Below are positions 6,954 through 12,751 of a DNA stretch of 13,401 nucleotides, one piece after another; position 1 is the stretch's first letter; every line of letters begins with the position of its first letter. The notes under the pieces were generated by a model, which had not been told where the DNA came from, made no database searches, and worked only from the letters and a program-made list of their open reading frames with translations. This stretch comes from Candidatus Multiplicimicrobium inquinatum (GTDB taxonomy: Bacteria > Omnitrophota > Omnitrophia > Omnitrophales > Aquincolibacteriaceae), in NCBI GenBank assembly GCA_002344825.1, contig DDUN01000074.1, forward strand, positions 1 to 13,401, given 5' to 3'. A program made the translations under genes and the position numbers.

Positions 6954-7937
6954 ATGCTGGATTATCTTGAGAGCTTGCCTTCACAGGTCCGCGATGCGTT
7001 TTTGATCGGAAGCAGCACTCCTTTTCCTAAAAAATTTCATTCCCAAATCAAAAGAATCATTTATTGCGGTATGGGCGGTTCCGGCATTAGCGGAGATTTG
7101 CTTAAGGTTTTTTTTGATCAGACTTCGGATAAGTCATGGACAGTTTTGCGCGATTACCGTTTGCCGTCCTGGGTGGATTCATCGACATTGGTTGTGCTTT
7201 CCAGTTATTCCGGCAACACGCTTGAAATGAAATCTATTTTCCGTGAAGCTGTGCGCCGTGGCGTGCCTTTGATCGCGCAGACTTCGGGCGGCTGGATTGC
7301 CCAGGCATGTCATAAAAATCGCTTTGTTCAGCTGGCTTTGCCGGCTGGATTTCCTCCGCGCTGCGCGGTCGGATATTTAACTTTTTCGCTTTTGGCTTAT
7401 TTTGTTAACGCCGGATGGATACGGATTGAGCTGAAAGACTGGGAAGAGGCGTTTGACGCGGTTGAAAAATTTCCGCGCGGTGAAGCTAAAAAACTTGCCG
7501 AAAAATTTTCCGGAAAAAACATTCGGTTTTATGGCGGTGGATTTTTAGAGCCTGTGGCGTTACGTTGGAAAACGCAATTTGCCGAAAACGCAAAGACGTT
7601 GACCGGTTATGGCAGTATTCCTGAGATTTTTCATCATGAGGTCGAAGGATGGCATGCGCCCTCCGCGATGATTAAAAAATCCATCGGTGTTTTTTTTGTT
7701 GATTCAGATGAGCCGGACTGGCTTGTACGTAAGAGGAAAGTTGCCATGAATTGGATGAAAAAGAGCGGCGCTGACTCTATCTCGATTCAAGCAAAAGGAC
7801 ATGGAATTTTAGCTAAAATTATCTCTTTAATCATGCTGGGTGATTGGACCAGCTATGAAATGGCTTTGCTCAATAAAGAAGATCCGCTTTCGATCAAAGT
7901 CATTGAACGCATTAAAGCGGCTGAAAAAACAGCTTGA
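6954..7937 (+). CDS. Bifunctional phosphoglucose/phosphomannose isomerase
   Basis: SIS-type sugar phosphate isomerase predicted to interconvert glucose 6-phosphate, fructose 6-phosphate and mannose 6-phosphate in the cytoplasm. In 327 residues I see GMGGSGISGDLL (39-50), SSYSGNT (83-89), PPRCAVGY (134-141), and the family's catalytic pair: Glu211 in AENAK and His227 in EIFHHEVEGW, 16 residues apart as in the archaeal PGI/PMI enzymes (Glu203/His219 in Pyrobaculum). The C-terminal signature SYEMALLNKEDPLSIKVIERIK spans about 300-321. The ATG is 2 bases after the ptsI stop, with GAGGAA in the ptsI tail as ribosome site, so it belongs to the same operon. This gene may be the main glycolytic isomerase, but no classical pgi can be judged from this window. 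Family assignment is firm; dual activity is inferred. Confidence 0.9.
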   Translation: MLDYLESLPSQVRDAFLIGSSTPFPKKFHSQIKRIIYCGMGGSGISGDLLKVFFDQTSDKSWTVLRDYRLPSWVDSSTLVVLSSYSGNTLEMKSIFREAVRRGVPLIAQTSGGWIAQACHKNRFVQLALPAGFPPRCAVGYLTFSLLAYFVNAGWIRIELKDWEEAFDAVEKFPRGEAKKLAEKFSGKNIRFYGGGFLEPVALRWKTQFAENAKTLTGYGSIPEIFHHEVEGWHAPSAMIKKSIGVFFVDSDEPDWLVRKRKVAMNWMKKSGADSISIQAKGHGILAKIISLIMLGDWTSYEMALLNKEDPLSIKVIERIKAAEKTA

Positions 7938-8006
7938 TTTAGACCTTTCGTCCCATAATAATTGCTGACTCCAATAGCTTTTTGGGGCATTAAAAAGAGG
8001 AATTCC

Positions 8007-9170
8007 ATGAAAACAAGAAATTATTTTTTTACTTCCGAATCCGTCAGTGAAGGTCATCCGGACAAGGTTTGTGACCAAATTTCAGACGGTGTTTTGGACG
8101 CTTTTTTAAAGCAAGACCCTAAGTCGCGTGTTGCTTGTGAAACTCTGGTAACCACGCACCATGTTACGGTTGCGGGAGAAGTGACCAGCACAGGAACTGT
8201 GGATGTTGAAAAAATCGCCCGCGAGGTGATTCAAAAGATCGGATATAACTCCGATGAAGTTTTTTTTAACGGGAAAACCTGCGAAGTTCAGGTTAAGCTT
8301 CACGCGCAGTCACCTGATATCGCGATGGGTGTAGATACAGGCGGAGCCGGTGATCAGGGGATGATGTTTGGTTATGCCTCCGATGAAACACCTGAGCTTA
8401 TGCCTTTGGCAATTCAGCTTTCCCACCAGCTTGTTCAGAAGCTTGCGGAGCTTCGCAAATCCGGGACGATTAAGTATCTGCGCCCTGACAGTAAAAGTCA
8501 GGTTACGATCGAGTATGATGCCAATGGCGTTCCCCAGCGTGTTGATGCCGTGGTGGTCAGTACTCAGCATGATGCCAACGTGACGTTGGATCAGATTAAG
8601 AAAGATGTTACCGAACAGCTGATCAAGAAAGTTATTCCGGCTAAATTTTTGGATGAGAAAACTAAAATATTTATTAATCCGACCGGCCGGTTTGAAATCG
8701 GCGGACCGCATGGTGATACCGGGTTAACCGGCCGCAAAATTATTGTGGATACTTACGGCGGAATGGGACGTCATGGCGGCGGAGCATTCTCAGGGAAAGA
8801 TCCCTCTAAGGTTGACCGTTCCGCAGCTTATTTTTGCCGATACGTGGCGAAAAACATTGTCGCCGCAGGCCTTGCAAAGCGCTGTGAAATTCAGGTTTCG
8901 TATGCCATCGGCGTTGCTGAACCCATTTCAATCAAGGTGGACACACTCGGAACAAGCGCGCATTGTGAGCGCGAAATAGAGACCGTTGTACGTAAGGTTT
9001 TTGATTTTACTCCGCGTGGAATCATTAAGACGCTGGACTTGCTTCGCCCGATTTATCAGGCTACCGCGGCTTACGGTCATTTTGGCCGTCCTGAGTTTAG
9101 CTGGGAAAAGACAGATAAAGCCGACGAGCTCAAAAAGAGTTTTCAATCTAAAAATTTAGCTTCCGTTTAA
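8007..9170 (+). CDS. metK: S-adenosylmethionine synthetase
   Basis: Makes S-adenosylmethionine from methionine and ATP, the methyl donor of the cell. The 387-residue product (E. coli 384) carries GHPDK (16-20), the ATP-binding GGAGDQG (112-118), and the phosphate-binding GGGAFSGKDPSKVDRSAAY (257-275), all intact. The frame is open back to a TTG at 7962, but the ATG at 8007 is the better start: AAAGAGGAA lies just before it and MKTRNYFFTSESVSEGHPDK is the family's normal N-terminus. The 69-base gap after the isomerase contains a small 6-bp stem (CTCCAA 7969-7974 with TTGGGG 7982-7987) but no recognisable SAM riboswitch. The next gene, ahcY, acts on the product of SAM-dependent methylation. Confidence 0.98.
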   Translation: MKTRNYFFTSESVSEGHPDKVCDQISDGVLDAFLKQDPKSRVACETLVTTHHVTVAGEVTSTGTVDVEKIAREVIQKIGYNSDEVFFNGKTCEVQVKLHAQSPDIAMGVDTGGAGDQGMMFGYASDETPELMPLAIQLSHQLVQKLAELRKSGTIKYLRPDSKSQVTIEYDANGVPQRVDAVVVSTQHDANVTLDQIKKDVTEQLIKKVIPAKFLDEKTKIFINPTGRFEIGGPHGDTGLTGRKIIVDTYGGMGRHGGGAFSGKDPSKVDRSAAYFCRYVAKNIVAAGLAKRCEIQVSYAIGVAEPISIKVDTLGTSAHCEREIETVVRKVFDFTPRGIIKTLDLLRPIYQATAAYGHFGRPEFSWEKTDKADELKKSFQSKNLASV

Positions 9171-9187
9171 GAAAGCAGGCTAGGAGC

Positions 9188-10612
9188 ATGAATACTGTGA
9201 CAGAAAAAAAATTAGACTATCGAGTAGCAGATCTTTCTTTGGCGGATTGGGGACGCAAAGAAATTCAAATCGCGGAAAAAGAAATGCCGGGATTGATGTC
9301 TATCCGCGAAAAATATGCTCCATCCAAGCCTTTGAAGGATGTCCGTATTACGGGCTCTTTGCATATGACGATTCAAACCGCAGTTTTGATCGAAACGTTA
9401 ACCGCTTTAGGCGCGAATGTCCGCTGGGCGAGCTGCAATATTTTTTCGACGCAGGATCACGCGGCCGCGGCGATCGCGAAATCTGGGGTGCCTGTTTTTG
9501 CCTGGAAAGGTGAAACGCTCGAAGAATATTGGTGGTGCACGGAGCAGGCGATTTCTTTTCCCGGAGGAAAAGGGCCTCAGCTTGTTGTGGATGACGGCGG
9601 TGACGTGACTTTGCTTTTGCATAACGGATATCAGCTTGAAGAAGGCGATAAATGGGTTGATTCTCCGTCCGGTTCTCATGAAGAAAAAGTGATCAAGGAT
9701 TTGCTTAAAAAAATTTATGCTGAAAACCCGATCCGCTGGCATGAAATGGTGAAAGACTGGCGCGGTGTGAGCGAAGAAACCACAACCGGTGTCCACCGCT
9801 TGTATAAGTTGCATGAACAGAAGAAGCTTCTTGTTCCCGCCTTCAACGTGAATGATTCCGTAACAAAATCGAAGTTTGATAACTTGTATGGTTGTCGCCA
9901 CTCACTTGTGGATGGGCTTAACCGTGCGCTTGACGTGATGATTTCCGGTAAAGTTGCGGTGGTTTGCGGGTATGGTGACGTGGGCAAGGGAAGCGCGCAA
10001 TCCTTGCGCGGTCAAGGCGCACGAGTCATTGTGACCGAAATTGACCCGATTAATGCTTTGCAGGCCGCAATGGAAGGTTATGAAGTAACCACCATTGAAG
10101 ACACATTGGGCCGCGGTGATATTTATATTACGACAACCGGTAATGTTGATATTATTACGCTTGAACACATGAAGAAAATGAAAGATCAGGCTGTCATCGC
10201 CAATATCGGACATTTTGACAATGAGATTCAGGTGGATAAACTTGTTAACTTTCCCGGAATCAAACACACCAATATTAAACCTCAAGTTGATAAGTATGAA
10301 TTTCCTTCCGGAAATTCCGTTTTTCTCCTTGCCGAAGGTCGTTTGGTGAACTTGGGCTGCGCGACGGGACATCCTTCGTTTGTGATGAGCAACAGCTTTT
10401 CAAACCAGACGCTGGCGCAAATTGACCTTTGGAAAAACAAAGATACCTATAAACCGGGTGTTTATGTTTTGCCGAAAAAGCTGGATGAAGAAGTAGCGCG
10501 TTTACATCTTGAGAAGATTGGTGTGAAGCTGACAAAGCTGACTCCTGCGCAGGCGAAGTATTTGGATGTGCCTGTCGAAGGTCCTTACAAGCCCGATCAT
10601 TATCGTTACTGA
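9188..10612 (+). CDS. ahcY: S-adenosylhomocysteine hydrolase
   Basis: NAD-dependent cytoplasmic enzyme splitting S-adenosylhomocysteine into adenosine and homocysteine, relieving product inhibition of methyltransferases. Over 474 residues it shows GSLHMTIQTAVLIETL near the start, the substrate region SCNIFSTQDHAAAAIA, the NAD-binding VCGYGDVGKGSA, and the invariant C-terminus KPDHYRY. It carries the insertion typical of the bacterial/plant form (about residues 145-190, from HNGYQLEEG to RWHEMVKDW). The ATG at 9188 is only 1 base after AGGAG (9182-9186), a poor spacing. A GTG at 9197, 10 bases after the same AGGAG, would trim three residues and is a credible alternative start. Only 17 bases follow metK, so the two are probably co-transcribed; a strong terminator follows. 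Confidence 0.98.
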   Translation: MNTVTEKKLDYRVADLSLADWGRKEIQIAEKEMPGLMSIREKYAPSKPLKDVRITGSLHMTIQTAVLIETLTALGANVRWASCNIFSTQDHAAAAIAKSGVPVFAWKGETLEEYWWCTEQAISFPGGKGPQLVVDDGGDVTLLLHNGYQLEEGDKWVDSPSGSHEEKVIKDLLKKIYAENPIRWHEMVKDWRGVSEETTTGVHRLYKLHEQKKLLVPAFNVNDSVTKSKFDNLYGCRHSLVDGLNRALDVMISGKVAVVCGYGDVGKGSAQSLRGQGARVIVTEIDPINALQAAMEGYEVTTIEDTLGRGDIYITTTGNVDIITLEHMKKMKDQAVIANIGHFDNEIQVDKLVNFPGIKHTNIKPQVDKYEFPSGNSVFLLAEGRLVNLGCATGHPSFVMSNSFSNQTLAQIDLWKNKDTYKPGVYVLPKKLDEEVARLHLEKIGVKLTKLTPAQAKYLDVPVEGPYKPDHYRY

Positions 10613-10626
10613 GTCGCTCTGAATTA

Positions 10627-10663
10627 AAACGCCCGAGAAGCTTAATCTTCTCGGGCGTTTTTT
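10627..10663 (+). terminator. Intrinsic terminator after ahcY, probably bidirectional
   Basis: A perfect 14-bp stem (AAACGCCCGAGAAG at 10627-10640 with CTTCTCGGGCGTTT at 10647-10660), loop CTTAAT, then six T on the + strand. On the minus strand the same stem is followed by TTTTAATT, so it could also stop transcripts of the converging oxidoreductase gene. Confidence 0.96.
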
Positions 10664-10676
10664 ATTTCTGCTAGGG

Positions 10677-10808
10677 CTCGTCAACAGGTTGTTTGAAATG
10701 CTGAGATGCAAGGCGCTCGCAAGCGACCGAGGAGGCGTATTTGACTGATACGTTGACGAGAGAGCGTAGCGAGTAACGCCGCAGATCGGCGTTTAAAACA
10801 ATCTGTTA
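10677..10808. repeat. Palindromic element with imperfect terminal inverted repeats
   Basis: Outer ends CAACAGGTTGTTTGAAA (10682-10698) and TTTAAAACAATCTGTTA (10792-10808) are inverted copies matching at 14 of 17 positions. Inside, GGCG plus CTCGC (10712-10720) can pair with GCGAG (10769-10773) and CGCC (10777-10780), and CGTAT (10736-10740) with ATACG (10748-10752) around a 7-base loop, so most of the element can fold into one long hairpin. Alternative pairings also exist: CTCGTCAAC (10677-10685) with GTTGACGAG (10752-10760), and AACGCCG/CGGCGTT (10775-10793). No coding capacity was seen. The layout looks like a small dispersed palindromic repeat (MITE- or REP-like); I recall similar elements with GGCGTA and CGCCGCAGAT cores in several bacterial genomes but cannot verify that here. 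The right end forms the stop codon of the oxidoreductase gene. Confidence 0.75.
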
Positions 10809-11534
10809 ATCGTATTTCTCGAAGAATATGGATTCTTTGGTTTTCAGTCCCACCTCTTGGGCTACTTTTTCTACCGCCAGAATCATATCGGTTAATCCGC
10901 AAATATAAACATGAGCGCTGTCGCCGGGTTTAATTAAATCTTTTAAGATCATTTGCACATAGCGGCTTTCGCCTTTCCATTCTTTCGGGCGGGAAACGGT
11001 CATGATGTTTTTCAGGCGGGGATGCGCTGCCGCGAGTTTTTCCAAATCATCTTTGTAGAAGACCTGGTCTTCATATCTGTTGCCGTAAAGATTAACCAAA
11101 TCGACATCCGCTTTCTTTTCGAGTAGGTCATAAATCATGGCGCGGAAAGGGGCAAAGCCGGTTCCGGTTGAAACAAAGTAAATGGTTTTTGGGAGAGGCT
11201 GTTTGACGGTGAAATGTCCGAGCGGACCCTGAATTTTGAGTTTGTCGCCTTCTTTTTTATGAATCAGGTTGCCGCTGGTCATCGGACCGTTTTCAACTTT
11301 TTTCCAAAACAGCTCCAAGGTGCCCTGCTGGGAAGGCCAAGAAGCGATGGAGTAAGCGCGTTTTAAAATTTTGCCGTTTTCAAGGGGCGGAATGTCATCA
11401 GCAATGACATTGACGAATTGACCTGCTTCATGCTCCCAATGGTCGGTTGACTTAAAGCGCAGCGTGAAGTGACGGAGGTCGTCACCCAAAGGAATAATTT
11501 TTTCAATGGTCGTTTCAAAAATGGCCGCGCGCAT
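10806..11534 (-). CDS. FAD/NAD(P)-binding oxidoreductase, ferredoxin-NADP reductase superfamily
   Basis: Predicted flavoprotein moving electrons between NAD(P)H and a redox partner such as ferredoxin or flavodoxin. The 242 residues contain only the two reductase domains: an FAD-binding barrel with KRAYSIAS (58-65, the RxYS motif) and GPLGHF (103-108), and a NAD(P)-binding Rossmann domain with STGTGFAPFRAMI (122-134) and VYICGLTDMI (209-218). No iron-sulphur cysteine cluster or transmembrane segment is attached. It resembles Fpr in length (E. coli 248), but GPLGHF and STGTGFAPFRAM are shared with many oxygenase reductases, so the partner is undetermined and I give no symbol. The ATG (11534-11532) has GAGGAG 6 bases upstream and a good promoter. 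The stop codon TAA lies in the end of the palindromic element. Confidence 0.88.
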   Translation of the reverse strand: MRAAIFETTIEKIIPLGDDLRHFTLRFKSTDHWEHEAGQFVNVIADDIPPLENGKILKRAYSIASWPSQQGTLELFWKKVENGPMTSGNLIHKKEGDKLKIQGPLGHFTVKQPLPKTIYFVSTGTGFAPFRAMIYDLLEKKADVDLVNLYGNRYEDQVFYKDDLEKLAAAHPRLKNIMTVSRPKEWKGESRYVQMILKDLIKPGDSAHVYICGLTDMILAVEKVAQEVGLKTKESIFFEKYD

Positions 11535-11570
11535 GTGCTCTCCTCAGTGATGATGGTTAGAAGCAAGGTC

Positions 11571-11598
11571 ATTATAGGAAACAGGCTTTAAATTGCAA
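11571..11598 (-). promoter_or_regulatory. Sigma70-like promoter of the oxidoreductase gene
   Basis: Read on the minus strand: -35 TTGCAA (11598-11593), a 16-bp spacer, and a perfect -10 TATAAT (11576-11571). This would give a leader of about 30 bases with the GAGGAG ribosome site. Support is the consensus match only. Confidence 0.6.
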
Positions 11599-11672
11599 GC
11601 TGAGAAGATGATGCGGCAGAAATGCTTTTTTGAACCGGAATGTAAAATGTGTGTAAGTCTCCATATCCGTGA

Positions 11673-11701
11673 TTGATGAGGAGGGTTATTTGGAATAGAA
11701 T
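11673..11701 (+). promoter_or_regulatory. Sigma70-like promoter of phoU
   Basis: -35 TTGATG (11673-11678), 17-bp spacer, -10 TAGAAT (11696-11701, five of six consensus bases), about 66 bases before the phoU ATG. I saw no Pho-box direct repeat (CTGTCAT-like) in the 233-bp gap, so control by phosphate is not shown by the sequence. Confidence 0.5.
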
Positions 11702-11767
11702 GCGGATAGATTTTAAAATTCGCTTTTACCGTTATGCGGGAAAGTAAGAAAGGCAGACTCCGGAATC

Positions 11768-12448
11768 ATGAAAAGACATTTTGACGACGAATTACTTAAG
11801 CTGAAGGGCAAGTTACTGAAGATGGGGCTTTTGGTTGAAGAAGCCATTGCTAATTCCGCGGCCTCGCTTTTTGAGCGTGATTCCAAAAAGGCCGAAACAG
11901 TTGTTTTGCGTGATCAGGAAATCAACGTTTATGAAATTGAAATTGATGAATTAGGGCATGAATTCATTGCTTTGTATCAGCCTACCGCCAGCGACCTTCG
12001 TTTGATTACGATGATTCTCAAGATTACCAACGACTTAGAACGCATGGGTGATCAGGCCGTCAATATTGCCAAGAAGGCTCTTTATGTGAATGGCGAACCG
12101 TCGCTTATCCCTTATGATGATTTTAGAAAAATGTATCAGCATGTGATGATGATGGTGCGCGATGCGATTAACGCGTTTATGGATGCTGACTTGGTTAAAG
12201 CCAAAACCATTTTAGATTCGGATGATGTTGTGGATGAAATTGACGACAAAATCGCTTTAGAAATTTTAAAGGCGATTAAAGCTTATCCCGAACAGGCTCA
12301 AGTAGGGGTTTGTTTGATTTTAGCGTCACATAATTTTGAGCGTATCGCTGATCTTGCGACCAATCTTGCGGAAGATGTGATTTATCTGAAGCAGGGAATT
12401 GATGTGCGTCACCACATCCGTGAGCGTCGCGACGAAAAGGGAAGCTAA
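11768..12448 (+). CDS. phoU: Phosphate-signalling/transport regulator PhoU
   Basis: Cytoplasmic, peripheral-membrane adaptor that in known systems links the PstSCAB phosphate transporter to the PhoR sensor kinase and represses the Pho response when phosphate is plentiful. The 226-residue all-helical product has two three-helix repeats with the metal-binding E/DxxxD type motifs: NDLERMGDQAVNIAKKAL (about 88-105) and HNFERIADLATNLAEDVIY in the second half. The opening MKRHFDDELLKLKGKLLKMG is typical. Length fits the family (about 215-240). GAAAGG lies 14 bases before the ATG, a rather long spacing. No pst, phoR or phoB gene is adjacent here: the gene stands alone between the divergent oxidoreductase and thiC, so it could be an orphan copy or the only one. 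Family assignment is firm; partners are unknown. Confidence 0.96.
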   Translation: MKRHFDDELLKLKGKLLKMGLLVEEAIANSAASLFERDSKKAETVVLRDQEINVYEIEIDELGHEFIALYQPTASDLRLITMILKITNDLERMGDQAVNIAKKALYVNGEPSLIPYDDFRKMYQHVMMMVRDAINAFMDADLVKAKTILDSDDVVDEIDDKIALEILKAIKAYPEQAQVGVCLILASHNFERIADLATNLAEDVIYLKQGIDVRHHIRERRDEKGS

Positions 12449-12459
12449 CCTTCATCAAA

Positions 12460-12502
12460 GCCGAGCGGAGTTGATTCATCCGTTGTCTTCGGCGTTCTTT
12501 TT
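12460..12502 (+). terminator. Possible weak terminator after phoU
   Basis: GCCGA (12460-12464) pairs with TCGGC (12489-12493), and CGGA with TCCG inside with asymmetric bulges, followed by GTTCTTTTT. It begins 12 bases after the phoU stop. The stem is interrupted, so strength is doubtful. Confidence 0.4.
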
Positions 12503-12604
12503 ATAGCGATTTCGCTTAGGTTTTCTTCTTCCTGCGTAGAGTGGACAACCGCCCGTTCGTCGAGTAATATACAGCCTATAAAATCGCTTCTGAATATTGA
12601 TAAG

Positions 12605-12644
12605 AAGTCTCCTTTTCGAGTGATCGGATAGGGGCTTTTTTTTT
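12605..12644 (+). terminator. Strong intrinsic terminator or attenuator upstream of thiC
   Basis: AAG-(T bulge)-CTCC-TTTTCGA (12605-12619) folds on TCGGATA-GGGG-CTT (12624-12637) around the GNRA-type tetraloop GTGA (12620-12623). Pairing is nearly continuous (one T bulge, one T-T mismatch, G-T wobbles), and a run of nine T (12636-12644) follows. It lies 157 bases after phoU and 107 bases before thiC. It may be the real phoU terminator, or an attenuator if a thiC promoter lies upstream of it. Confidence 0.8.
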
Positions 12645-12676
12645 ACTGAAGCTTCACTCAGAGTAAGGCTCGCTGT

Positions 12677-12704
12677 TTGAGTCTTAATTACCCGTTTTGA
12701 TATT
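12677..12704 (+). promoter_or_regulatory. Candidate thiC promoter downstream of the terminator
   Basis: TTGAGT (12677-12682), 16-bp spacer, GATATT (12699-12704), each matching four of six consensus bases. If used, thiC would have a leader of about 40 bases that excludes the terminator hairpin. The match is weak. Confidence 0.25.
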
Positions 12705-12751
12705 TGATTTTGAATCGAGATTCTTCTCTTCAGTGAGAGAAAGGCTGAAAT

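Larger units (their letters stand above)
12449..12751 (+). other. phoU-thiC intergenic region / thiC leader
   Basis: This 303-bp gap holds a weak hairpin just after phoU (12460-12502), a strong terminator hairpin (12605-12644), and about 107 bases between that hairpin and thiC. The last part has several short dyads: TGAAGCTTCA (12647-12656), ACTCA/TGAGT (12656-12660 with 12678-12682), and ACTGAAG (12645-12651), which can pair with CTTCAGT (12728-12734) just before the ribosome site. I looked for the TPP-aptamer core (CUGAGA, ACCC, GAACCUGAUC and the GUAGGGA-type closing strand) and did not find it in order. No small ORF stood out. Confidence 0.6.

Noticed and set aside
7968..7988. Small hairpin before metK as a possible riboswitch
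   Set aside because: A 6-bp stem with a G-T pair is too little to support any SAM riboswitch class.
7962..8006. TTG start adding 15 residues to metK
   Set aside because: MetK proteins begin near the residue encoded at 8007, which has a good ribosome site; the extension is not family-like.
9407..9901. 164-codon open frame on the minus strand within ahcY
   Set aside because: It lies fully opposite the conserved ahcY reading frame, has no recognisable domain, and follows from codon bias of the real gene.
11610..11632. GCAGAAATGC followed by six T as a terminator
   Set aside because: The stem is only about three base pairs, and no + strand transcript is expected to end there.
12621..12720. Pieces resembling a TPP aptamer (TGATCGGATA, CTCAGAG, TACCCG)
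   Set aside because: The pieces are in the wrong order and lack the paired helices of the aptamer; TGATCGGATA is explained by the terminator stem.
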